A stretch of DNA of 64,000 bases from Saprospiraceae bacterium (GCA_016719855.1 JADJYH010000035.1:8114-72113), one strand, 5' to 3'; shown: positions 36,579 to 45,114, counted from the stretch's first letter. The notes: a model not told the origin generated them from the letters alone. A program made the numbers and translations.

Positions 36579-38801
36579 ATGCCACCACCACTCGTCGCAG
36601 AAGTTAGCCAGGAAGATACCGCACTGATACACAGTGCGTACAGGCGGCTATTGCGCTCGTTGGATGGCAAGATGGACAAGGAAGACCACGACCAAGTGCG
36701 CCATGCCTTCGAGTTGGCGGCAGAAGCGCACTCCAAGCAGCGGCGCAAGTCCGGCGAGCCGTACATCACGCACCCCATTGAGGTGGCCATCATCTGCATC
36801 GAGGAGATTGGGCTGGGGCCTACCGCCGCCGTATGCGCCCTGCTCCACGACGTGGTGGAGGACACGGACTATACCCTGGAGCAAATCAAGGCGGAGTTTG
36901 GCGACAAGGTAGCCCTCATCGTGGATGGCCTCACCAAACTGGACGGCACGGCCACTTCAGAAAGTCCGCAAGCCGAGAATTTCCGCAAGGTCATCAGCAC
37001 GCTGGTGATTGACGTCCGGGTGGTGCTCATCAAGATGGCCGACCGGATGCACAACCTGCGCACCCTCGGCTCAATGCCCCGCCACAAGCAGTTGAAAATT
37101 GCTGCGGAAACGAGTTACATCTATGCGCCGTTGGCCCACCGCCTTGGCCTCTACAACATCCGCTCTGAGTTTCAGGACCTCTGCCTGAAAATCATGGAGC
37201 CGGAGACCTTCGACGAAATCAACCAAAAACTGAATGCTTCGGAGGAGGAGCGGGCGGAGTACATCGAGAAGTTCCTGCAGCCCATCAAGCAGGAACTGGA
37301 CGAGGCGGACTTTAAGTACCGCTGCTTTGGACGGCCAAAGTCGGTGTCGTCCATTTACAACAAAATCAAGAGCAAGGACACGCCCTTCGAGCAGGTCTAC
37401 GACATCTTCGCCGTGCGCATCGTGCTCGACGTGGAGCGCCGCCGGGAAAAGACGCTTTGCTGGACGGCCTATTCCATCGTCACCGACATTTACAAACCCA
37501 TCCCGGAGCGCCTGAAGGATTGGGTGACGGTGCCGAAATCGAACGGCTACGAATCGCTGCACACGACGGTCATCGGCCCCGAAGGTCGGTTCGTGGAGGT
37601 GCAGATCCGCTCCGAGCGCATGGACGAAATCGCCGAGCGGGGCTTCGCCGCCCACTGGAAATACAAGGGCATCAACAACCAGCCCGACGTGTACGAGAAA
37701 TGGCTCGACCAGGTGCGGGAGTTGATGGAAAACCCCAACTCCGACGCACTGGAGTTCGTCAGCGACTTCAAGAACAACCTGTATTCCGAGGAGATTTTCG
37801 CCGTGACGCCCCGTGGCGACATGATCAATTTGCCGAAAGGCGCCACTGCGCTCGACTTCGCCTTCCATATCCACACCGACATCGGCTACCGGTGCAGGGC
37901 CGTCAAGGTCAACAACCGCATCGTGCCGATGGGCTACAAGCTCAACATGGGCGACAAGGTGGAGGTCATCACCGACAAAAACCAGAAGCCGAACGAGGGC
38001 TGGCTGAAATTCGTGGTGACGGGCAAGGCCCGCTCCAAGATCCGCAATGCCATGAAGGAGGAGCGCCGCAAGACGGGCGAACTGGGCAAGGAGGCGTTGC
38101 AACGCAAGTTCAACAACATGAAGGTGAACTTCGACCAGGGCGTGGAGACCTTGGTGAAATACTTCAACCTCAACTCGCATATTGACCTCTACTTCGCCAT
38201 CGCCACGGAGGAGATTGACTTGATTGACACCTTCAAGAGCTTTGACGTAAAGGACCAAAAGTTGGTGGAAATCGTCAAGGAGGCACCGGCTGGCGAGGCG
38301 GACAAGAAGCCGGAACAGCAGCCCCCCAAGAGCAAGATTTCGGCGAAGACGAAAATCCTCGTCAACGGCGAACCAGCCGAACTGTACCACTACAAGCTCG
38401 CCCTCTGCTGCAACCCCGTGCAGGGCGACGACATCTTCGCTTTCCTGACGGCAAAAGAGGGCTTGAAAATACACCGCACCAACTGCTCCAACGCCACCAA
38501 CCTGCTGGCCAAGTACGGCTACCGGGTGATGAAGGCCGAGTGGGTGGCCAACACGGACACGACCTTCGTCGTGGACCTGAAAATCACGGGCGTGGACGAG
38601 GGCATCGGCGTCATCGAGCGGCTGACCAAGGAAATCGGAGGGCTTGGCGTCAACATCCGCTCCTTTCACATCGAGGGCGGCGACCAGGGCTACTACGAGG
38701 GCAAAATCAGCCTGCTGGTGCTCAACCGGGAGCAGCTCAATGTAGTGATGCGCACCTTGAAAAAACTGGATTTTGTGGAGACGGTGACGAGGATAGATTG
38801 A
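36579..38801 (+). CDS. rel: Bifunctional (p)ppGpp synthetase/hydrolase
   Basis: A 740-residue long RSH protein that makes and degrades (p)ppGpp in the stringent response. HD hydrolase domain at ~40-195 with HPIEVA and LLHDVVEDT (His90-Asp91), which looks intact. RelA/SpoT synthetase at ~245-370 with RPKSVSSIYNKIK, DIFAVRIV and SNGYESLHTTVIGP. TGS domain at ~400-465 (EEIFAVTPRGDMINLPKGAT, FAFHIHTDIGYRC). A zinc-finger-like segment is seen with ALCCNPVQGDD and HRTNCSN. ACT domain at ~665-740. All key residues seem present, so both activities are expected. Starts at the first ATG after the leader hairpin. Intact despite 2.2 kb length. Confidence 0.96.
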   Translation: MPPPLVAEVSQEDTALIHSAYRRLLRSLDGKMDKEDHDQVRHAFELAAEAHSKQRRKSGEPYITHPIEVAIICIEEIGLGPTAAVCALLHDVVEDTDYTLEQIKAEFGDKVALIVDGLTKLDGTATSESPQAENFRKVISTLVIDVRVVLIKMADRMHNLRTLGSMPRHKQLKIAAETSYIYAPLAHRLGLYNIRSEFQDLCLKIMEPETFDEINQKLNASEEERAEYIEKFLQPIKQELDEADFKYRCFGRPKSVSSIYNKIKSKDTPFEQVYDIFAVRIVLDVERRREKTLCWTAYSIVTDIYKPIPERLKDWVTVPKSNGYESLHTTVIGPEGRFVEVQIRSERMDEIAERGFAAHWKYKGINNQPDVYEKWLDQVRELMENPNSDALEFVSDFKNNLYSEEIFAVTPRGDMINLPKGATALDFAFHIHTDIGYRCRAVKVNNRIVPMGYKLNMGDKVEVITDKNQKPNEGWLKFVVTGKARSKIRNAMKEERRKTGELGKEALQRKFNNMKVNFDQGVETLVKYFNLNSHIDLYFAIATEEIDLIDTFKSFDVKDQKLVEIVKEAPAGEADKKPEQQPPKSKISAKTKILVNGEPAELYHYKLALCCNPVQGDDIFAFLTAKEGLKIHRTNCSNATNLLAKYGYRVMKAEWVANTDTTFVVDLKITGVDEGIGVIERLTKEIGGLGVNIRSFHIEGGDQGYYEGKISLLVLNREQLNVVMRTLKKLDFVETVTRID

Positions 38802-38924
38802 AATTACTGGATTGCCGGATTTCGATGCCAGCAGAATGCCCATTTTCCCTTCTCAATTTTCCATTCTATTCCTACCTTTAGCGGGCATTTCACCATCATT
38901 TTTTCACCATAAAAAACAAATGTC

Positions 38925-39377
38925 ATGAGAGTAGAAACAAAATGGGCCATCATTGTCACCGTCGTCATTTTGCTATGGATGTTGTTGGCTCAAGCCTTAG
39001 GGCTTTTGACGACAGAAAAGATTGCTACTGGGAAGCTGATTGGGCTTATCGTAAGCACCTTGGCCTTCGCCATCACTTACTATATGGTGACGAAGGAGAA
39101 GCGGGACAAGGACTACAATGGCGTAATGTCCTGGAGCGAAGGCTTTTGGTCGGCTGCCCGCATGACACTGATTTTCATCCCCATCAGCTGCTTCGCCCTC
39201 TATATTTACATCGAATACCTGAACCCAGGCTACAGCGCCTTCGTTGCCAGCGACAAGTTTGGCAAAGATCCCGTCAACACCTTCCTGATGGAGAACTTGA
39301 CCAGTGCGTTCCTGTTCGGCGGGCTATTTTGCTTAATTTTTCCACTGTTTACCAGAAAAAGTATTCAATCAGCATGA
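38925..39377 (+). CDS. DUF4199 family membrane protein
   Basis: A 150-residue membrane protein with four likely segments: IIVTVVILLWMLLAQALGLL, LIGLIVSTLAFAITYYMV, RMTLIFIPISCFALYIYIEY and LFGGLFCLIFPLF. The pattern, with YNGVMSWSEGFWSA between helices 2 and 3, matches DUF4199 proteins of Bacteroidota, whose function is unknown. Its stop overlaps the ATG of the next gene (ATGA), so the two are co-translated. A TACCTTTA sequence at 38873-38880 resembles a -7 promoter box. Confidence 0.8.
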   Translation: MRVETKWAIIVTVVILLWMLLAQALGLLTTEKIATGKLIGLIVSTLAFAITYYMVTKEKRDKDYNGVMSWSEGFWSAARMTLIFIPISCFALYIYIEYLNPGYSAFVASDKFGKDPVNTFLMENLTSAFLFGGLFCLIFPLFTRKSIQSA

Positions 39378-40381
39378 GTTTTATCAAAAGAATTGGCCTT
39401 GCGGCAATGGCGGGGCTGATGCTCGCAGCCCTTGGCTGCAAAAATGACGCTCCAAGCAACCAAACGCCCGAGCCTGAACTACAGCCCATCGCCGTCCCCA
39501 AATTCGAGCGGGACTCCGCTTTTGCTTTTGTGGCAAAACAGGTGAGCTACGGCCCCCGTGTACCCAATACGGACGCCCACAAACGATGCAAGGACTGGCT
39601 CGTCGGGCAGTTCACCGCCTATGGCATGAAGGTGACGGAGCAGCCTTTCAGCGCCAAAGCGTACACTGGCAAGGTGCTCAACGGCGTCAATATCATCGCG
39701 CAGTACAAGCCGGAAGCGGCTAAGCGCATCTGCCTCGCCGCCCACTGGGACAGTCGCCACATCGCCGACTCGCCACTAGCCACCGACCGCCAGAAGGAGC
39801 CTATCCTCGGTGCTGACGACGGCGGCAGCGGCGTTGGTGTGCTCCTCGAAATCGCTCGGACGCTGCAAGCAAATCCCGTCGAAGTGGGCGTGGACTTCGT
39901 CCTCTTCGATGCCGAGGACTACGGCGACGACAGCGACGAGGCCCCCAACCCGAACAGTTGGTGCCTCGGCTCGCAGCACTGGTCCCGCAATTTGGTGCCC
40001 TCCGGCTACAGGCCCAAGTACGGCATCCTGCTCGACATGGTGGGTGCCAAAAACGCCCGCTTCACCAAAGAAGGTGTCAGCATGAAATTCGCCCCGGACG
40101 TGATGAACAAAGTCTGGAAAACGGCGCAAAACCTCGGCTACACCAACCATTTCGTGGAGGATAAATCCGGCCCAGTCACCGATGACCACTACTTCGTGAA
40201 CACCATCGCCCACCTGCCCATGATTGATATCATCGGCAAGTCCGGCGACACGCAGACGGGCTTCGGCGCCCACTGGCATACCCACAACGACGACCTAAAA
40301 ATCATTGACGTGCGAGCGCTGCGAGCCGTTGGGCAAACGCTTTTGGAGGTGATTTATCTGGAGGCGGCGGGGAGGTTTTGA
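39374..40381 (+). CDS. M28-family lipoprotein, glutaminyl-peptide cyclotransferase-like
   Basis: A 335-residue protein with a lipoprotein signal (MSFIKRIGLAAMAGLMLAAL followed by GC). The M28 zinc fold shows CLAAHWDSRH, GADDGGSGVGVLLEIAR with a metal Asp, FVLFDAEDYGDD with a catalytic Glu, and HWHTHNDDL with the metal His near the end. The order D...E...H, SYGPRVPN near the N-terminus and WCLGSQHW fit glutaminyl cyclases, which turn N-terminal Gln into pyroglutamate; this fits a T9SS organism, where exported proteins often begin with Gln. An aminopeptidase activity cannot be ruled out. Start fixed by the ATGA overlap with DUF4199. Confidence 0.85.
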   Translation: MSFIKRIGLAAMAGLMLAALGCKNDAPSNQTPEPELQPIAVPKFERDSAFAFVAKQVSYGPRVPNTDAHKRCKDWLVGQFTAYGMKVTEQPFSAKAYTGKVLNGVNIIAQYKPEAAKRICLAAHWDSRHIADSPLATDRQKEPILGADDGGSGVGVLLEIARTLQANPVEVGVDFVLFDAEDYGDDSDEAPNPNSWCLGSQHWSRNLVPSGYRPKYGILLDMVGAKNARFTKEGVSMKFAPDVMNKVWKTAQNLGYTNHFVEDKSGPVTDDHYFVNTIAHLPMIDIIGKSGDTQTGFGAHWHTHNDDLKIIDVRALRAVGQTLLEVIYLEAAGRF

Positions 40382-40389
40382 AAGAGGTT

Positions 40390-40450
40390 ATTAGTTATGA
40401 GTTTTGAGTTCACCTTGCACGCATAACTCATAGCTCCTAACTCATAACTA
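40390..40450. repeat. Word-built hairpin upstream of aroA
   Basis: AGTTATGAGTTTTGAG on the left pairs with CTCATAGCTCCTAACTCATA and ACT on the right; the word AACTCATA is repeated. It ends six bases before the aroA ATG. A single unpaired arm of the same word occurs at 50296-50325, after another gene. Confidence 0.6.
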
Positions 40451-40456
40451 CCATAC

Positions 40457-41710
40457 ATGACCTACAAACTCTCCAAACCCGACCGCCACCTCATCGGCGA
40501 CATCCACCTCGACGGCTCCAAAAGCATTAGCAACCGGGCGCTCATCATCCACGCCTTGTGCGGTGATAATTTTGAGATAAAGAACCTCTCCACCTCCAAG
40601 GACACACAACTCATGCAGCAACTGCTGGCCTCCGACGCCGAAGTGCTGGACGCTGGCGCTGCTGGGACGACCTTCCGATTCCTGACGGCTTACTTGGCCA
40701 CGCAGGAGGGCAGCCGCACCCTAACTGGTACGGAGCGAATGAAGCAACGCCCCATCCGCCTGCTGGTGGATGCGTTGCGCAAATTGGGCGCAAACATCGA
40801 GTACCTCGAAAATGAGGGCTACCCGCCGCTGCGCATCCACTCGCCCAATAATTTCGGTACTACCAACCAATTGGCCATCCCCGCCGACACCAGCAGTCAG
40901 TACCTTTCGGCCCTGCTGATGATAGCGCCCACGTTGCCCAATGGCCTCAAACTGGAATTGGTGGGCAACCTCGTCTCACGGCCCTACCTCGAAATGACAC
41001 TGCGCATGATGGCCTATTTCGGCGTCGGGCACAGTTGGGAGGCCAACGTTATCACGGTACAGCCGGGGAAGTACCAGCCGAAGCCGTTCACGGTGGAGGC
41101 GGACTGGTCGGCAGCCTCGTACTATTACGCTATGGCGGCCTTCTCCGACCGCTGCGACCTAAGGCTGCACGGGCTTTTTCAGGAAAGCATACAGGGCGAC
41201 TCGGTGCTGGGCGACATGATGCAGACCTTCGGCGTGGAATCGCTTTGGGGCAAAAACACGGTTCAACTGACTAAATTGGCAGGCGTGAAGCCATTTTTTG
41301 AGTGGGACTTTCTGCCCTGCCCCGACGTGGCACAGACGCTGGCCGTGGTCTGTGGCGGCCTCGGCGTACACGGACTCTTCAGCGGACTAGAAACGCTGCG
41401 CATCAAGGAGACCGACCGCATCGCCGCCCTCCAAAACGAACTGGCCAAGGTGCAGGTCTTTCTCTCGAAGCTGCCCGACCGTTTTTCCAAAAAACCGGAC
41501 AAGGAGTTTTTCATGGTGGAGGGCAAGGCCGTGGTAGAAGGCTCACCGCTGTTTCATACCTATGAAGACCACCGCATGGCCATGGCCTTCGCGCCGCTGG
41601 CGATGCTGGGGGAAATACAGGTGGAACATCCGCAGGTGGTGGAGAAATCGTACCCGGCATTTTGGGAGGATTTGAAAGGGTTGGGATTTGAGGTGGTTCC
41701 TGCCAACTGA
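40457..41710 (+). CDS. aroA: 3-phosphoshikimate 1-carboxyvinyltransferase
   Basis: EPSP synthase, sixth step of the shikimate pathway: it joins shikimate 3-phosphate and phosphoenolpyruvate. The 417-residue length is normal. The motifs are DGSKSISNRALIIHAL near the N-terminus, DAGAAGTTFRFL (the usual NAGTA/MRF loop in a diverged form), MKQRPIRLLVDALRKLGA, and LRIKETDRIAAL with the catalytic Lys-Glu, and a C-terminal YEDHRMAMAFAPL. The loop variant DAGAAGTT departs from the NAGTAMRPL of many enzymes. Cytoplasmic. Preceded by a short hairpin repeat and transcribed with the preceding genes. Confidence 0.95.
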   Translation: MTYKLSKPDRHLIGDIHLDGSKSISNRALIIHALCGDNFEIKNLSTSKDTQLMQQLLASDAEVLDAGAAGTTFRFLTAYLATQEGSRTLTGTERMKQRPIRLLVDALRKLGANIEYLENEGYPPLRIHSPNNFGTTNQLAIPADTSSQYLSALLMIAPTLPNGLKLELVGNLVSRPYLEMTLRMMAYFGVGHSWEANVITVQPGKYQPKPFTVEADWSAASYYYAMAAFSDRCDLRLHGLFQESIQGDSVLGDMMQTFGVESLWGKNTVQLTKLAGVKPFFEWDFLPCPDVAQTLAVVCGGLGVHGLFSGLETLRIKETDRIAALQNELAKVQVFLSKLPDRFSKKPDKEFFMVEGKAVVEGSPLFHTYEDHRMAMAFAPLAMLGEIQVEHPQVVEKSYPAFWEDLKGLGFEVVPAN

Positions 41711-41877
41711 AACTTTGCAGTAGCGATTCTCCGCAACATCTCCCCCAATGAGTTGGATTGCATAAGCCGCAAAGTATTATCACGTTATGCTGACGGCGAA
41801 TGAAATGGACAGTTTACCGCTCATACCATTCATTTTTGCCACCCAATGGACTTACTTTTATCAGTAAAATAAATTAC

Positions 41878-42549
41878 ATGTCAACCAGAGCCACCCTCTA
41901 CAACTACGCCCAAGGCGACCAGCACCAAGGCCAGCCCGTCGCCAATATCTTTCAGCGAATACACGACAGCAACGAGTGGAACGTCATCACCACCGAGTCC
42001 GTCTCCGGAGAAGGCTCCACGATGGAACAAACGGAGGTGCTGCGGGCCGAACTACCGGGCTTACTGAAAAAGCTGGGCGTCCGCACCTTGCTTGACCTGC
42101 CCTGCGGTGACTTCAACTGGATGCAGCATGTTGACCTCACAGGTATTCGCTACCTTGGCGGCGACATCGTGGCGGCGCTGGTCGAGCGAAATAACGCCCA
42201 ATTCGGCAACGAAAATCGGCAGTTCCTGCACCTCAATCTGCTCACCGACCCACTGCCTGCCTGCGACCTCCTCTTCTGCCGGGACTGCCTCGTCCACCTC
42301 AGTTTTGCCGATGTGCAAGCGGCCTTGGCCAATATCAGGCGCAGCGGCATCACCTACTTGGTCACTACCCATTTCCACGATGAGCCGGAAAACACCGACA
42401 TCCTGACAGGCGGTTGGCGCCCACTCAATTTGTTCAAGGCGCCCTTCCATTTCCCCGAACCCGTGGCAGAAATCAATGAGCAATGCTCGGAAATGGACGG
42501 AGCATTTGCGGACAAGTGTGCGGTGGTGTGGCGGGTTTCCGATATTTAA
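41878..42549 (+). CDS. Class I SAM-dependent methyltransferase
   Basis: A 223-residue protein with a Rossmann-type SAM site: TLLDLPCGDFNWMQHVDL (motif I with the acidic end of the first strand), GGDIVAALVERN (motif II), and CDLLFCRDCLVHLSFADVQA (motif IV region). GITYLVTTHF is the following strand. The LPCGDFNWM and RDCLVHL variants match a Bacteroidota/Cyanobacteria family with unknown substrate. The start at ATG 41878 (MSTRATLYNYAQ) is preferred over the upstream ATG at 41800, whose extension is not protein-like. Followed by an intrinsic terminator. Confidence 0.85.
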   Translation: MSTRATLYNYAQGDQHQGQPVANIFQRIHDSNEWNVITTESVSGEGSTMEQTEVLRAELPGLLKKLGVRTLLDLPCGDFNWMQHVDLTGIRYLGGDIVAALVERNNAQFGNENRQFLHLNLLTDPLPACDLLFCRDCLVHLSFADVQAALANIRRSGITYLVTTHFHDEPENTDILTGGWRPLNLFKAPFHFPEPVAEINEQCSEMDGAFADKCAVVWRVSDI

Positions 42550-42559
42550 GGGCTATAGA

Positions 42560-42603
42560 ATTAGGGGTTGAAAATGCTGTTTCAACCTAATTCGCATTTT
42601 TTT
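42560..42603 (+). terminator. Intrinsic terminator of the methyltransferase gene
   Basis: ATTAGGGGTTGAAA pairs with TTTCAACCTAAT (one bulge) and is followed shortly by CGCATTTTTTTC. It lies ten bases after the stop codon. Confidence 0.75.
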
Positions 42604-42644
42604 CAAAAAAAATAGGCTGGGAAGTAATAAGACTTGACAAATGG

Positions 42645-42678
42645 GCAAAAAAAAACCCTGTCAAGCTACTTGACAGGG
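42645..42678 (-). terminator. Perfect intrinsic terminator on the minus strand (unit 2)
   Basis: CCCTGTCAAG and CTTGACAGGG form a perfect 10-bp stem with a three-base loop. On the minus strand the stem is followed by a T9 tract. There is no long minus-strand gene upstream, only the micro-ORFs at 42806-42936, so it ends a short transcript. Confidence 0.8.
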
Positions 42679-42739
42679 ACAAAACAAAAAACAAACACTA
42701 TGAACAAACACTAATCTTTTGGCGAATATTTGAGGTAAA

Positions 42740-42774
42740 AAGAAGAAAAAAAGTCCCCCGATTAGGCCGGGGGC
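42740..42774 (-). terminator. Intrinsic terminator on the minus strand (unit 1)
   Basis: CCCCC and GGGGG flank GATTAGGCC, with a T7 tract on the minus strand. It is the first of two tandem terminators, each preceded on that strand by the shared sequence AGTGTTTGTTCATAGT. Confidence 0.7.
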
Positions 42775-42805
42775 TACATAAAAAACAAAAACTATGAACA
42801 AACAC

Positions 42806-42871
42806 TCACCCTATATTCTTTGAGAATTTGAAGCTCGAATGGTAAACGAGACTTCCAATCCGTAGTTTCAT
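42806..42871 (-). CDS. Micro-ORF 2, possible leader peptide
   Basis: A 21-residue reading frame, MKLRIGSLVYHSSFKFSKNI plus G. Its ATG overlaps the stop of micro-ORF 1 (ATGA), as in coupled genes. It is followed on the same strand by two terminator units. No homolog can be judged from sequence alone; coding status is uncertain. Confidence 0.3.
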   Translation of the reverse strand: MKLRIGSLVYHSSFKFSKNIG

Positions 42872-42936
42872 CTTAGATTATTTTTTTCAAAATATTTTTG
42901 GAGACTTTTCATGCCCTTTAGCATCGGGTCATCCAT
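42868..42936 (-). CDS. Micro-ORF 1, possible leader peptide
   Basis: A 22-residue reading frame starting MDDPMLKGMKSLQKYFEKNN. It is preceded by an A/T-rich stretch on the minus strand and overlaps micro-ORF 2. Plausible because of the coupling and the terminators downstream, but such short frames arise by chance. Confidence 0.3.
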   Translation of the reverse strand: MDDPMLKGMKSLQKYFEKNNLR

Positions 42937-43083
42937 AATTTATTTTTTTTTAAATTTGTCAAGAAACGTGCCAAATCGCTTGCTCAAGCGGCTTGATAAC
43001 TATTTTTTTAAGCAGTATTACTCGGGAAAAATTCAGTTTCGAGTCCAAAACACAGCAATTTTGGAATTAGAAATTGGAAGACT

Positions 43084-43116
43084 TTTGTAAAAGTGTGACA
43101 GCACTTCGTACATTTG
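43084..43116 (+). promoter_or_regulatory. Candidate Bacteroidota promoter
   Basis: TTTG at 43084-43087 and TACATTTG at 43109-43116 fit the TTTG / TAnnTTTG pair with 21 bases between. Sixteen bases on is an ATG (43133) opening a frame of only 13 codons, MRDTKFNLNPVVV. The remaining 42940-43330 gap shows no other gene. Confidence 0.45.
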
Positions 43117-43341
43117 AATAACAAGAACCAACCATGAGAGACACCAAATTCAACCTAAATCCAGTAGTGGTTTGAACAGTTTATTCGATTGAGTTTGTGA
43201 CAGATAATTGTCTGCCGGGAACTGTTGAAAAGCACACGAAGTCCATTTTTTGGCGAGTTTTAGGCTATTCAATGCTTTGAAAAGAAGCCATTCTTCAAAA
43301 CAATTGTCTATTTTGTACCTTTATCTAAATTAAAAGTCATC

Positions 43342-43989
43342 ATGAAAAAGTTGTTTTTATTCCTCGGAGTGGCAGTCGTTGTGGCTGGGTCTATCCTCGT
43401 CCCCAAGCTCACGACCAGCGAAAAAACCGGCGCTGGTGCCTCATCAGGCCTCGACATCGGCCAAATCGCACCTGATTTCAAGCTGAAAAATGTGGATGGC
43501 CGCCTCATTTCGCTGGCCGATGTGAAAGATGCCAACGGCAATGCACCGAAAGGCTACATCGTCATTTTTACCTGCAACACCTGCCCCTACGCTGTCATGT
43601 ACGAAGACCGCATCATTGACCTTCACAACAAATTCGCCCCGAGGGGCTGGCCTGTCGTGGCCATCCAACCCAACGACACGGCCAAGAAACCCGGTGACAG
43701 CTTTGAAGAAATGCAGGTGCGGGCAAAGGACAAGGGCTTCCCCTTCGCCTACCTGATTGACGACCAACAGGAGGTATATCCAAAATACGGCGCCACTAAA
43801 ACGCCCCACGTCTTCCTGCTCGATGCCACCCGCAAGGTCGGTTACATCGGCGCCATAGACAACAACCCCCAGGACGCTGCCGATGCTACCCGCCATTACG
43901 TGGCCGAAGCCATCGAGGCCATCGAGGTGGGCAAGGTGCCAGACCCCGCCGTGACAAAGGCCATTGGTTGTGGTATTAAATCAAAATAA
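43342..43989 (+). CDS. Exported thioredoxin-like redoxin
   Basis: A 215-residue AhpC/TSA-type redoxin with an N-terminal membrane anchor or signal (KKLFLFLGVAVVVAGSILVP). The fold begins DIGQIAPDFKLKNVDG and has the active-site CNTCPYA with Cys78 and Cys81 (CxxC), then VVAIQPNDTAKKPGDS and the cis-Pro region TKTPHVFLLD. This subtype, with CNTCPYA, is found in many Bacteroidota as a secreted redoxin; partners are unknown. An extra Cys lies in AIGCGIK at the C-terminus. Followed by a 15-bp perfect hairpin. Confidence 0.88.
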   Translation: MKKLFLFLGVAVVVAGSILVPKLTTSEKTGAGASSGLDIGQIAPDFKLKNVDGRLISLADVKDANGNAPKGYIVIFTCNTCPYAVMYEDRIIDLHNKFAPRGWPVVAIQPNDTAKKPGDSFEEMQVRAKDKGFPFAYLIDDQQEVYPKYGATKTPHVFLLDATRKVGYIGAIDNNPQDAADATRHYVAEAIEAIEVGKVPDPAVTKAIGCGIKSK

Positions 43990-43999
43990 CCCCAATCGT

Positions 44000-44045
44000 T
44001 TTTTCCGCCAGGACAAAGTGTAAAACGCCCGTCCTGGCGGAAAAA
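44000..44045. terminator. Bidirectional hairpin after the redoxin gene
   Basis: TTTTTCCGCCAGGAC and GTCCTGGCGGAAAAA are perfect 15-base complements around a 16-base loop, 11 bases after the stop codon. Likely a terminator, although the T-run is part of the stem. Confidence 0.6.
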
Positions 44046-44129
44046 TATCCTCAATGCTCATCCCATCTTATTTTGTCGAAAACCCAGCCCACCTTAATTC
44101 TTCACTGGCTATTGAACCTTCAACTGCTG

Positions 44130-44137
44130 TAATTTTG
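44130..44137 (+). promoter_or_regulatory. Candidate -7 promoter box
   Basis: TAATTTTG matches TAnnTTTG and lies 47 bases before the LETM1-like gene start. A TTG at 44112 may serve as an imperfect -33 element (15-base spacing, shorter than usual). Confidence 0.35.
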
Positions 44138-44183
44138 TTTTGGTAAATGCTGATTCAACCTTGTTGAACCTAAAAAAACCGTC

Positions 44184-44702
44184 ATGAATTTTGACCGTGC
44201 AAAAAGAAGGATAGTAGCCAATTCGGTTTTCCGAACTTTTCGCAGCATGCGGGAGGCCGGGGTAGTGCTGTTCGTGCGTGGCCCCGAGTTCCAGCAGGCC
44301 ACTGCATCGAGGCTGCGGCGGGCGGCAAGGATACCCCGAATGATGTTCTGGGCATTCATGATGGAGGGTATTGAGACCAAGAACATGGTTCGTACCTTTG
44401 TGAAACAAGGACGGGGTCAACTGTTGCTTTCCAAGCAGTCGGAGCCACCCACCGAGGAGGAAATCCGGCTGGCCATGGAGCAGTTGAAGGACCTGCCAAA
44501 GTTCCTGCCGTTCTTCATTTTCATCGCCGTGCCGATACCGGGCGTCACCGAGAGCTACGTGCTGTTGGCCGTTTCGCTCGAAAAATGGCTAGGCCAAAAA
44601 TTCAGCCTACTGCCAACCCATTTCAGGGCGGTTTTTAACAAGAAAAACGACGCGGACAATACAAAGCAACCGCCGGAACTGCCGGATTCCATCACAGATT
44701 AA
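44184..44702 (+). CDS. LETM1-related domain protein, membrane-associated
   Basis: A 172-residue protein. The N-terminal ~80 residues are basic and helical (RAKRRIVANSVFRTFRSMRE). The centre has PPTEEEIRLAMEQLKDLPKF, then LPFFIFIAVPIPGVTESYVL, a hydrophobic segment. The LKDLPKFLPFFxxxxxPxP pattern resembles the membrane segment of LETM1-like proteins and of related bacterial proteins. Transport or ribosome-binding roles known for LETM1 should not be carried over. Next gene downstream starts 39 bases after the stop. Confidence 0.55.
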   Translation: MNFDRAKRRIVANSVFRTFRSMREAGVVLFVRGPEFQQATASRLRRAARIPRMMFWAFMMEGIETKNMVRTFVKQGRGQLLLSKQSEPPTEEEIRLAMEQLKDLPKFLPFFIFIAVPIPGVTESYVLLAVSLEKWLGQKFSLLPTHFRAVFNKKNDADNTKQPPELPDSITD

Positions 44703-44740
44703 ACATTGATTTTAAAAGCATTTTAAACAAAAATTCAAAC

Positions 44741-44998
44741 ATGAAAAAAATCATCTTTTCCATCCTGACCATCGCCACACTCGGCCTCGCTGCCTGCGGC
44801 TCCGACCACCAGCACGACCAGGGCAACGCTGCCCCAGGTGAAGCAAAAGCCCACGGCTCCAGCAAGGAGTACACCTCGGCCTATATCTGCCCGATGCACT
44901 GCGAAGGCAGCGGTAGCGACCAAGCGGGCACCTGCCCTGCATGCGGCATGGACTACGTGGCGCAGGCAGAACACGTGAAAGACGGCCACAACCACTGA
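44741..44998 (+). CDS. Lipoprotein with heavy-metal-binding domain
   Basis: An 85-residue protein with a lipoprotein signal ending LGLAAC (Cys ~19). The mature part has a His-rich stretch DHQHDQ and then YICPMHCEG, followed by GTCPACGMDYV. The CPMH...CPxCGM pattern is the heavy-metal-binding domain found in CopZ-, CusB- and P-type ATPase-associated proteins (copper or related metals). An extra Cys follows the CPMH motif. Ends GHNH. Followed by a strong terminator. No metal transporter gene is adjacent. Confidence 0.85.
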   Translation: MKKIIFSILTIATLGLAACGSDHQHDQGNAAPGEAKAHGSSKEYTSAYICPMHCEGSGSDQAGTCPACGMDYVAQAEHVKDGHNH

Positions 44999-45058
44999 TT
45001 CCGTAGGACTTCCGATAGCTGTCGGAAAGGCAGCTGCTCGGTGGCAAAACAAAAAAAA

Positions 45059-45097
45059 CGGGGCTGGCAGCACATGCCGCCAGCCCCGTCGTTTTTT
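45059..45097. terminator. Strong intrinsic terminator
   Basis: CGGGGCTGGC pairs with GCCAGCCCCG across a ten-base loop and is followed by TCGTTTTTT. An A8 run on the other side lets it act in both directions. Confidence 0.9.
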
Positions 45098-45114
45098 CCA
45101 AAAACTAATCGAAC

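Noticed and set aside
37071..38843. 590-codon open frame on the minus strand
   Set aside because: It lies exactly antisense to the rel gene, whose domains are unmistakable; the antisense product has no recognisable domain and is a codon-bias shadow.
38942..39373. Upstream extension of the M28 protein overlapping DUF4199
   Set aside because: Reads DUF4199 in a wrong frame; the lipoprotein signal begins at 39374, which is the ATGA overlap.
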